Shown: piece after piece, positions 15,659 to 22,662 of the stretch
How the letters are laid out: each line of letters opens with the position of its first letter
How positions within the stretch are numbered: the stretch's first letter is position 1
Source: Chara braunii
Lineage: Eukaryota; Streptophyta; Charophyceae; Charales; Characeae
NCBI GenBank assembly: GCA_003427395.1
Contig: BFEA01000603.1
Coordinates: 412,679 to 435,340, forward strand
DNA: 22,662 nucleotides
Reading direction: 5' to 3'
Notes under the pieces: generated by a model
Databases searched by the model: none
What the model was told of the DNA's origin: nothing
The model's input: only the letters and a program-made list of their open reading frames with translations
Position numbers and translations under genes: made by a program

Positions 15659-15739
15659 TGGTGAAGGCGAGGCCAGAAAGTATCGACTAATCTGTGGAGC
15701 AAAAATTGAGGGATCTTAGTGAGGGCAAGGGTAGAAGTT

Positions 15740-16226
15740 ATGCATAACGAGAGGTTGAGTCAAGAAGAAGAAGCTGAGGCAGCCAGAAGAGCGATCAAAG
15801 AAGCTAGGATTTGTGCTATCTGGAAGGCAGTTGACGAGCTTCGAGTGGCAAAAATCGAGATCTGTACGAAGCTATTTATAGGAAAAGAATTTTTCAGGGA
15901 GTGGAGAGAGACCATAGCAGAGTCAAGGACCAGACTAAGGGAGGACGTTCGCGAGCCTGAGGAACTTTCAAGCGATGTGATTGACGTAGTTTCCCTGAGA
16001 ACCTTGGAAGCTAACTCGCGGTATACAAAAGCCGTGTTGACCACCGCCTTACGTAGTTTCCCTGAGAACCTTGGAAGCTAACTCGCGGTATACAAAAGCC
16101 GTGTTGACCACCGCCTTAGTAATTAGGGCGGAGGGGCGAGACACTGATTTCGAAGTGCTGTTAGAACTGTTGGCTGACTCCACTGAAAGGATCCTAGCCG
16201 CGTTGAGAAGTGTGGCCGAGAGCTAG
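15740..16226 (+). pseudogene. Helical accessory ORF frameshifted by a 67-bp duplication
   Basis: The ATG at 15740 opens a mainly helical frame (EEAEAARRAIKEARICAIWK) that now stops at 16081. Without the exact 67-bp duplication the frame would run on as LVIRAEGRDTDFEVLLELL and ERILAALRSVAES to a TAG at 16224-16226. The old C-terminus is therefore still present but out of frame. It sits directly before gag. Function unknown. Confidence 0.6.
15984..16117 (+). repeat. Perfect 67-bp tandem duplication
   Basis: ACGTAGTTTCCCTGAGAACC begins at 15984 and again at 16051, and both copies run to ACCACCGCCTT without a mismatch. A length of 67 shifts the reading frame. The exact identity implies a recent event or an assembly artefact. 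Confidence 0.93.
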
Positions 16227-16339
16227 ACAGAGTGCACAAGGATTAGTTAGGGAAGACGGGCGGAGAAGGGGCTTACCTAACCTTGATAGGAGGAGAAGTG
16301 AAAACACAGGAATCGAGGACGAATAGTCCAGACAGAAAA

Positions 16340-17539
16340 ATGAGTGTCGACGTGGACAACGACGCGGGGAGAATCAGGAGGGTCTTAAGAGAACTAGACA
16401 CTCGTGTCAAGGACCCGGAGGGACGGAGCTCTAGGAGCGAGGGCTGGAGGAAAGAAGCCTTGAGCAGGACCAAGATGGCTAGGTTTGGGGACCCTGGGGT
16501 GAGAGAACCTCATAGAGAGGTCGCGAGTGAGCCTTACAGGAGGGGCCCTCATTCCATGGCGTATGCGCCAGGCACTTATGTGTCTCCCTTCCTAGGGGCC
16601 CCAGCGCTACAATCTCCCGGGCTGACTGGGATTCAGATAATCTTTACAGGGAAGAATGTCACGGAATTCCTAGATGATTGGGAAGTGTTAGGAATGCGGG
16701 CGGAATGNAGTGATCAAGATATGATAGTGAACTTCCTCCACCATACAGCTCCAAAGATAGACCGTGAAGTGAGGGACGCCATCTTGGATAATTGGCGCTG
16801 GTTAACGTTCAGGGAGAGAGTTGCCCGGGTCTTCGCATGTGACGAGACTTCTTACTTAATAGATGACTTAAAAAGGATGAAGAAGCAAGAAGATGAGAGC
16901 CTAGTGGCGTTTGCGAGGAGATACGAGAAGGCGTCTAATCCCTTGGTAGAAGGAGGGTTTATGGGGGGGATAGAACGATGCGGGATATTTTTAGGGTTTT
17001 TATCCCGAGAGAAACGCGATAAGATCATGAGGGATCTTCCGTCCAGGGTGGTGTTCGGTCAAGTCAAGCTTTTAGTCCACGACACAGAAGGACAAAGNGC
17101 TAAAGCACACCTCGCAAGGATCCTCGAAAAACTAGGGAAGGAAGTAACAGCGGACAATGGAGGGGGAAGACCTCAGTATGAGGATAGAAGACCCCGAATT
17201 GAGGGAAGAGATGTCGGCACAGGCTCGCCTAGGAGGGGGGAGTCGATTAGAGGCGATAACGATTGGAAGAAAGGAGGGAGAGGAGATTGGAAAAGGAACG
17301 ACGGAGAATGGGGGACTTCCTCCAAGTGGTCCAACATTAAAGATAGCCGGTGGAAGCCGAAGGAANAGATAGAGGTTAGGAGGTCTGAGAGACGAGAAGA
17401 GGAGATGGTGAAGCAGATAGAGGTTCTGAAGGCGGCGGTGGAGAAGTTACAAAGTGGTAACCAAAGAAAGGTAGAGACCCCAACTCGAGCCGCTCCCCGA
17501 ACGGAGAATCGTGGGGACCCTAGTCTGAAGCGGACTTAG
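16340..17539 (+). CDS. gag: Gag (capsid part)
   Basis: The frame is open from a TTG codon at 16283, but the first ATG is 16340 with an AAAA context, so I start there. After an Arg-rich N-terminus it contains a Retrotrans_gag-like helical capsid core: FLDDWEVLGMRAE, IVNFLHHTAPKIDREVRDAI, ERVARVF, LVAFARRYEKASN and GIFLGFLSREKRDKIMRDLP. An Arg/Gly/Trp-rich segment and a short coiled coil (MVKQIEVLKAAVEKL) follow. It ends at a TAG (17537-17539), but the same frame continues directly into the zinc knuckle. Three N bases fall inside. Gag would build the virus-like particle. Confidence 0.85.
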   Translation: MSVDVDNDAGRIRRVLRELDTRVKDPEGRSSRSEGWRKEALSRTKMARFGDPGVREPHREVASEPYRRGPHSMAYAPGTYVSPFLGAPALQSPGLTGIQIIFTGKNVTEFLDDWEVLGMRAEXSDQDMIVNFLHHTAPKIDREVRDAILDNWRWLTFRERVARVFACDETSYLIDDLKRMKKQEDESLVAFARRYEKASNPLVEGGFMGGIERCGIFLGFLSREKRDKIMRDLPSRVVFGQVKLLVHDTEGQXAKAHLARILEKLGKEVTADNGGGRPQYEDRRPRIEGRDVGTGSPRRGESIRGDNDWKKGGRGDWKRNDGEWGTSSKWSNIKDSRWKPKEXIEVRRSERREEEMVKQIEVLKAAVEKLQSGNQRKVETPTRAAPRTENRGDPSLKRT

Positions 17540-17866
17540 AATAGTAAGGCCTGTATCTACTGTGGGGACAAGGACCACCAAAAGAGAGACTGTCGTGCGA
17601 TGATGGAAGCGCTAACGGAAGGCATCATCGAGTTAGATGATCGGAAGTATGTGATGTGGGCGGATGAAGGTAAGCCAGTGCCNTTCTTACCTTCAATGAA
17701 GATCAATGTAGACATCAGGAGGCGATGGATGAATGAGGCAAAGGGGAAACAAGCTCAAGAGGCAGCGGCAGCGAAGGTTTTCCGGGTGACATTCGAGGAG
17801 GATCTTGAAGAGCTACCGGAAAGTCCTGGGATGAGGGTCTCTTCTATTAAGTTTGAAGATACCTAG
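17540..17866 (+). pseudogene. gag: Gag C-terminus with CCHC zinc knuckle, after an in-frame TAG
   Basis: In the gag frame past the TAG, CIYCGDKDHQKRDC (17552-17593) is a canonical C-x2-C-x4-H-x4-C nucleocapsid knuckle that would bind the element's RNA. The frame runs on (WADEGKP, then FLPSMKINVDIRRRW) to a TAG at 17864. The stop either inactivates this copy or needs readthrough. Confidence 0.8.
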
Positions 17867-17870
17867 GATA

Positions 17871-18936
17871 ATGGAGAAGTTTACGTTTGCACTCAGGGTG
17901 TTGGCGAATCAAGTAAAGGAAAGAAAGAAGACCATAACCAACCAATGGCGGACGAACAGGTGGAATCGCCTAAAGTCACCTCAGTCCCCTAGGAAAAGAG
18001 GGGCCAAGAAGTTTCACTTGAAAAGTTCACTGGACGAGGTAGATTTGAGGGAGCCGTTAAGGAGGGCTATGGATATGCCCATTCCTATTACCTTAAAAGA
18101 ATTCATAGCCAGTTGCGGACCAGCGCGAGATGAGCTAATAGGAATGATGAAGAAGGCTAAGGTGCCACTAGCGGAGGCTGCGGCTTCAAGCGAGCCGAAG
18201 ATAGAAACAAAGACGTCTGTTCTAGCAGCGGAAAAAGGAGGAGTAGAGCATATAGAAACCAATGATGGTGGAGGCGATTATTTCTAGGTTCTTGGTAGTG
18301 GGAAGTTGAACGCCACCGGCAATGGGATAAGGATGGAAGCTATAGTAGACGACTGGTCTGAATCTACCGTCTGTGAGGATAAAGTGGCCCGAAAGCTGGG
18401 TCTGGAGGTGGAGTGTGGCCATGACCATGGTATCGGCCAACAAGCTAAAGCAGCCTGCCCTAGGGGTGTGTCATAAAGCCAAGGTCGTAGTCGCTAGGGT
18501 CGAGGCCACTGTACCTGTGTTTACAGTTGAACATTGCTCGTCAGAGCTAATCCTTGGACGAACATGGCTGACACATGTCAATGCCACCACCGAGAATAAG
18601 CGTGATGGGAGTCAGACGGTTACCATAGACGAGCCCGAGGGAAGCAGAGTCACCCTAAAAATTGTGAATGAATTCGACAAACGTCATAAGGTTTCCCTAC
18701 AAAACAAAGGACTGTTAAAAACGAGAAGCTTTCAGATGATTCCCGAGAAAGTCACCCTTGGACCGCATAAAGTGAAAGGGGCGAAGATTGAAGTTGAGGA
18801 CTTGGAGGGCAGGTACGTGGTCGATGGAATGGCTTATGAGAAGGAGGTTGACGACGATGAGTTTGGTGGGTGCGTGAACCTATCTTTTTTGGAGGAATTC
18901 CCCCACACGGCGGGGGAAAAAGATACAAAACAGTAG
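17871..18936 (+). pseudogene. pol: Pol N-terminus and aspartic protease, broken
   Basis: The first frame (ATG 17871) has a Lys-rich segment and KFHLKSSLDEVDL with ITLKEFIASCGPARDELIG, a pre-protease region seen in some Ty3-type Pols. After a TAG (18285-18287) the same frame gives GNGIRMEAIVDDWSESTV (active site at 18348-18356). The usual motif in related elements is DDGSE, so Gly is replaced by Trp. A frameshift between about 18430 and 18470 leads to ALGVCHKAKVVV and ELILGRTWLTHV (the ILGR flap/C-terminal motif). It ends in another frame change near 18900-18936. Confidence 0.75.
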
Positions 18937-20001
18937 CTCAAAAAGTCAAGCCAACCGCAGTCAGTCGTGATAGGACCGGGGAGATAGGAATCACTGAGGA
19001 AGAGATCACTCAGATGATTAGGGAGCGAAAGGCTACTGAAGGGCAAAGAATTACCGATGACAGGATAGAGGGGATGGACATAGGTGACGAGAACATAACT
19101 AAAGAAGAGAGAGAGTTGATAATAGACACCTTGAGAGTGTGCGACAAGGCAGTGGCCTTTTGTCACGCGGAGAGAGGAAGGATAGATCCCAGATATGCTA
19201 AGCCCGCAAGGATCTATATGGTGCCGCACGTGCTATGGAATGATGCCGGGTGGAAGTGCGCGCAAAAGGAGAAGGAGATGATAGTGGATTTCTTAAAGGA
19301 GAAGATAAGAACGTTCGTAGCAGAACCATGTGAGCGCGCCTACGCCAACATATGTTTTTTTCATTCGGAAGTCGAATGGGAAACTCCGATGGATACAAGA
19401 CCTCTAGAAAACGAATAAGGTCACAATTAGGGATGTCGGATCTATTCCAAATGCAGATCTTCTATCTGAAGGCGCGGCTGGACGCTCGATTTACTCAGTC
19501 TGCGACCTTTTCTCAGGCTACGACGAGATTCCGCTTGATTATCGAGACCGACATCTAACTGCAATGCACACGCCGTTAGGACTAATACAGACGATGGTGG
19601 TACCAATGGGATGGACTAATGGTGTGGCAGTCTTCCAAAGAGCAATGGTGGCAGTCTGAGGAGAGCTCATACCGAATTTGGTAGAGGTCTTCTTGGATGA
19701 TTTTCCAATCAAAGGACCCTATGAGAAGGACGAGACTGAGGTAAGGCCAGGGGTAAGGAAGGTCGTCGCTACTCACGCTGAAGATATTAAGAAGGTGCTA
19801 GTGAAGTTGGAGGATGCTAATCTTACCGTAAGCGGGACTAAGAGCAGGTGGGCAGTGTCTCCTATAAAGATACTAGGCTATATCTTTGACAAGGATGGTA
19901 GGAGACCGGACCCCGCAAAGTTAGAGAAGCTTATGAACTGGCTCACACCGTTACGGCATATTACCGATATACGTCAGTTTCTGGGGGTAGTTGGGTTATA
20001 A
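18900..20001 (+). pseudogene. pol: Reverse transcriptase, broken
   Basis: It starts with RYKTVAQKVKP in one frame (RT N-terminus) and runs through RIDPRYAKPARIYMVPHV and GWKCAQKEKEMIVDFL. A frame change at the T run 19353-19361 leads to RKSNGKLRWIQDL, TAG (19405-19407), SIYSVCDLFSGYDEI (motif A), PMGWTNGVAVFQRAM (motif B), TGA (19657-19659), then VEVFLDDFPIKGP (FLDD catalytic motif). ILGYIFDKDGRRPDPAKLEK and ITDIRQFLGVVG follow. At about 19998 a small deletion removes the usual YRR-type residues and shifts frame. The catalytic Asp residues remain, but the protein cannot be made whole. Confidence 0.88.
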
Positions 20002-21236
20002 AGGGCTACGCTGGAAAAGCCGAGCCGCTAAGGAGGCTCTTGCGCAAAGGAGTGGAATGGAGTTGGACGCATGAGCAAGAGGATATTGTGAGAGCCTTAA
20101 AGGATGAATTTAAAGAAGGGGGGCAAGTCCTCGGTGTTCCTTACTTTGAGGACGAGGAGAAGCGACCGTTTGTAGTATGCACGGATGCGGGGCCTGCATC
20201 CGTTGGGGGAGTTTTAGCTCAGAAAGACCAGGAGGGCCGTGAGAGACCGCTTAGATTCGAGAGTAAGACCTTAAACACCACTGAGAGAAACTACTCACAG
20301 TTTAAGAAAGAAGTCATAGGTGTGCTACACTGCCTGAATGTTTTTTGTCATTACATTTACGGACGAAGATTTGTGCTGCAGGTTGACCCTACGGCAGTGG
20401 CGGTCGTCCTACAGAAAGACTTTTCGTTGACGGATACTACAATTACGAGATGGCTCATGCATATAAGAATGTTCGACTATGTCGTGGAACGGATATCGGG
20501 GGCTAAGAATTCAGTTGTAGATGGCTTATCACGAATTCCGTTAGAAGAAGGGAACCTAGGATCACCCGGAGGAGTTGAAAAGTTTTTACAGATGGAGATA
20601 GGCTCTCTAAGAATAGAGACAAGTACGGCCAGGACTCCGCTGTTCCTCGAGAACCTCTATACGGGGAAATACCACCGGATAGGGCGGTATCTCGTAGGTG
20701 AGGCTGAGCTGGATGACAGGGTTAGGAAGGAGGCTCAACAGTATTGCTTAAGGGCGGGACACCTCTTTAAGAGGCCACCTAAGAATGGGATGCCTATGAG
20801 GGTCGTCTGTGATGAGGATGAGCAACGAGACATAATAGCGGAACTTCACGACGGCGTCGTTGGGGGACACAGAGGAGTAAAAGGAACCTTTGAGAAGGTC
20901 AGAAACCTTTATTGGTGGGATGGTCTATATAGGGACGTGGAAGCGTACTGCCTCACATGCGTGGAGTGTCAGAAAAGAGTTGTAGTGAAGTATAAGGAAC
21001 CCTTGTTTCCTTCGTATCCTATAACTGTAGGTCAAAAAATTCACGTGGACTTAGTTAATATGCCCAAAGGAGAAGGGGGAATGAATTATATCATGGACAT
21101 TAGGGACGACTTGACCGGGTTTGTAGAGGCATGGCCATTGAAGCAGAAAACAGGCAAGGCTGTTAGTGGATATCTAACGGAGTATATCACTCGGTATGGT
21201 TGTGTGGGGAAGATCGTTATGGATAGGGGGTCATAA
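20001..21236 (+). CDS. pol: RNase H and integrase N-terminal/catalytic part
   Basis: A frame of about 410 codons, open from KGYAGKAEPLRRLL with no ATG of its own (part of Pol). The RNase H region has CTDAGPASVGGVLAQ, NYSQFKKEVIGVLHCL and LQVDPTAV, giving the three acidic residues D, E and D. GAKNSVVDGLSR follows. Integrase has the HHCC zinc region (H-x6-H in LHDGVVGGH, then CLTCVEC) and catalytic Asp in IHVDLVNMP and IVMDRGS. A TAA at 21234-21236 interrupts the catalytic core three codons after the second Asp. Confidence 0.88.
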   Translation, partial: KGYAGKAEPLRRLLRKGVEWSWTHEQEDIVRALKDEFKEGGQVLGVPYFEDEEKRPFVVCTDAGPASVGGVLAQKDQEGRERPLRFESKTLNTTERNYSQFKKEVIGVLHCLNVFCHYIYGRRFVLQVDPTAVAVVLQKDFSLTDTTITRWLMHIRMFDYVVERISGAKNSVVDGLSRIPLEEGNLGSPGGVEKFLQMEIGSLRIETSTARTPLFLENLYTGKYHRIGRYLVGEAELDDRVRKEAQQYCLRAGHLFKRPPKNGMPMRVVCDEDEQRDIIAELHDGVVGGHRGVKGTFEKVRNLYWWDGLYRDVEAYCLTCVECQKRVVVKYKEPLFPSYPITVGQKIHVDLVNMPKGEGGMNYIMDIRDDLTGFVEAWPLKQKTGKAVSGYLTEYITRYGCVGKIVMDRGS

Positions 21237-22304
21237 TTTATGGCCAAAGAAGTCCAGGAGCTGCTCCAAAAGGCAGGGATACGAGTGTCGCTATCTACGA
21301 CGTACCATCCCCAAACTAACGCTCCCGTAGAGAGAGGACATCAGTCTCTAGTGAAATGCGCTCGCCAAATGGTGCGAAGGCAGGGAGAAGAAGTGGCCTA
21401 GGTACCTAAGATTCGCTGTCTGGGCGAATAATATTACCGTTCGATCAACTACGGGATATCCACCCTATTCTTTGTGGTTTGGCAGACACTGCCCCTTACC
21501 AATAGAATTCCATATCGATTCTTGGCAGACGATTGACTGGGAGGAGGTCTCGACTAGAGAACAGTTGTTGGCCGCTAGAGTCAAACAAATAGCTGAGACT
21601 CTTGAGGATAGCACCCTGGATGCTACGGAAAAGCAAAGGGAAAGGAGAAGGAGAAATGGGATAAGCATATCCGAGTCAGGCAAGAAGGGATACCCGAGGG
21701 AGGTCTAGTCTTGCTTTACGATTCTTCGTTAGAAAGGACTTGGACTCGGAAGTTAGCGAACCGATGGATGGGGCCCTATCGTGTGGTAAAGAGGCTGGAA
21801 GGAGGAGCCTATCTGATAGAGGAACTAGATGGGGCTAGGTGGGTGGAACCAGTATCAGGTGCTCACTTAAAAGTCTTTAAGGAACGAAAGGAACCTACTT
21901 TGCATCTACGAAAGGATAGAGAGAAAGAAGAAGTCGACAAGCGACTAGAAGGACGCATGGAGAAGCGCGAGGTAGACCCTACAAGGGAGGTCACTCATGA
22001 GATAGGAGAATCCTCTAAGATGTCTACAAGAACGGGGAAAGAGAAGGCCCTAGGGGTCAAGGGTAGACAATGGAAAGGCACAAAGAAGAAGAAGTGCGAA
22101 GTCGTAGAATCGGCCGGGTTGAGGAAGGAAAAAAAGCGAAAGGGCAAGGAGACTATTAAGGCTATACTGGTAGTAGACAAGACAGAGAGTCGGCACCGCT
22201 ATGAGAACAAGCTATGGAGGTCCACCAACCGGTCAGGGGTCATAAAGAGATTAGTTAAGAAGAAGCGAAGAAAGAAGAAAAAGCAAGAAAAAAGGACTCG
22301 GTGA
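21237..22304 (+). pseudogene. pol: Integrase C-terminal part with GPY/F-like module and basic tail
   Basis: Past the TAA the same frame gives YHPQTNAPVERG. The Glu is 35 positions after the Asp of MDRGS, the D-35-E spacing of integrases, counting the stop. A frame change near 21360 leads to KKWPRYLRFAVWANNITV and YPPYSLWFGRHCPLPIEF. Another near 21650 leads to LLYDSSLERTW, then NRWMGPYRVVKRLEGGAYLI (GPY/F-like) and PVSGAHLKVFKERK. The C-terminal tail to 22304 is Lys/Arg-rich and could bind nucleic acid or act in nuclear entry. No chromodomain is evident. Confidence 0.82.
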
Positions 22305-22417
22305 GGAAAAAGAAGACAATCTTGGGTTGATGGGTAGAGATTAGGAGTCAGCTTTTCTCCTCCCTTTTCCTGGATATACCCAATCGCTCGCCGGGGATGT
22401 AGAGAATGGGGGGGGGG
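22305..22417 (+). promoter_or_regulatory. 3' non-coding tail with candidate polypurine tract
   Basis: Two candidates depend on where the LTR starts: AGAGAATGGGGGGGGGG (22401-22417) if the LTR begins at TG 22419, or the short CGGGGA before TGTAGA at 22398. The long G run is the better purine tract; the TGTAGA start fits the 5' LTR better. Confidence 0.4.
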
Positions 22418-22662
22418 CTGCCGCTGGGCGGCTCCAATCCTACGCCGCCCTTTACTTCTCTTATAAGGGCGCGCTACAAGGTTTCTATTTGTTGGTTTCT
22501 ACCTCACAGGAGCTCACCGACCACGGGTAAATTGCCACGACAGGTTGATGGAACGGATGGCCGGCCTACGACATTCAGTTCAAAAGGGCTCGAGCGTTGA
22601 ACAGCAGTAATTTTGTGAGGAGGACCTAAGACGTAAGCCACCGACGAACACAAAGAGGCTAC
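22398..22662 (+). repeat. 3' LTR, first part only
   Basis: 22449-22662 matches 6374-6587 with 4 differences in 214 bases, then the window ends. The first 50 bases differ from the 5' LTR by a G-rich insertion and substitutions. Confidence 0.88.

Larger units (their letters stand above)
6346..22662 (+). mobile_element. Giant Ty3/gypsy LTR retrotransposon (3' end outside window)
   Basis: The order is 5' LTR, PBS, leader, accessory ORFs, gag, PR, RT, RNase H, INT and the start of the 3' LTR. RT before integrase places it in Ty3/gypsy. Positions 6374-6587 and 22449-22662 match at 210 of 214 bases. If the 3' LTR is full length, the element is about 20 kb, far above the usual 5-12 kb. The pol frame is broken by stops and indels. 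The target-site duplication cannot be read because the right end is outside the window. Confidence 0.9.

Noticed and set aside
8500-17683. Single N bases scattered through the LTR element
   Set aside because: They occur only inside the high-copy element and most simply reflect ambiguous consensus among collapsed copies, not biology.

Overview
The window looks like repeat-rich intergenic DNA from a large eukaryotic genome. A streptophyte (green plant lineage, perhaps a charophyte alga) is the best guess. Support: a Ty3/gypsy LTR retrotransposon with a tRNA-Asp-type primer binding site of the kind common in plant elements, hammerhead-ribozyme repeats like those of plant retrozymes and Penelope-like elements, and plant-type CCCTAAA motifs. 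The species cannot be fixed from the sequence. I see no rRNA, tRNA, CRISPR array or ordinary intact host gene.

Left part (1-6345). Positions 1-820 hold GC/GA microsatellites and a 28-bp tandem repeat. Positions 826-5530 look like one decayed composite retroelement read on the minus strand. Reading right to left it has: a 5'-truncated reverse transcriptase related to Penelope-like RTs (4955-4530), a Ser/Pro-rich linker with a 15-bp minisatellite, three short GDLQ repeats, a Josephin-type cysteine protease (deubiquitinase-like) domain (3299-2892), and RING-like Cys/His modules, part of which lies in a roughly 720-bp tandem duplication. Inverted copies of a repeat flank this block. The repeat carries a hammerhead ribozyme: one copy (5436-5495, plus strand) appears structurally complete, and the copy at 903-961 (minus strand) is degenerate. 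Further truncated copies lie at 4967-5058, 5535-5690 and 5745-5870. The right-hand unit repeats with a 509-bp period.

Right part (6346-22662). One very large Ty3/gypsy element fills the rest. The 5' LTR is about 3.88 kb (6346-10226) and is packed with several families of tandem repeats. A tRNA-Asp PBS follows (10228-10245), then a leader. Next come about 5.2 kb of plus-strand accessory ORFs upstream of gag (11045-16226), many of them paralogues of one another and none recognised. After these come gag with a CCHC knuckle, then protease, RT, RNase H and integrase with a GPY/F-like module, and a Lys-rich tail. The first 265 bp of the 3' LTR end the window. The comparable LTR stretches differ at 4 of 214 positions, yet gag-pol has several stops and frameshifts, so this copy is not autonomous and may have been moved in trans.

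The most interesting points are the RT-Josephin-RING arrangement in an element flanked by hammerhead ribozymes, and the expanded paralogous ORF array upstream of gag in the LTR element.
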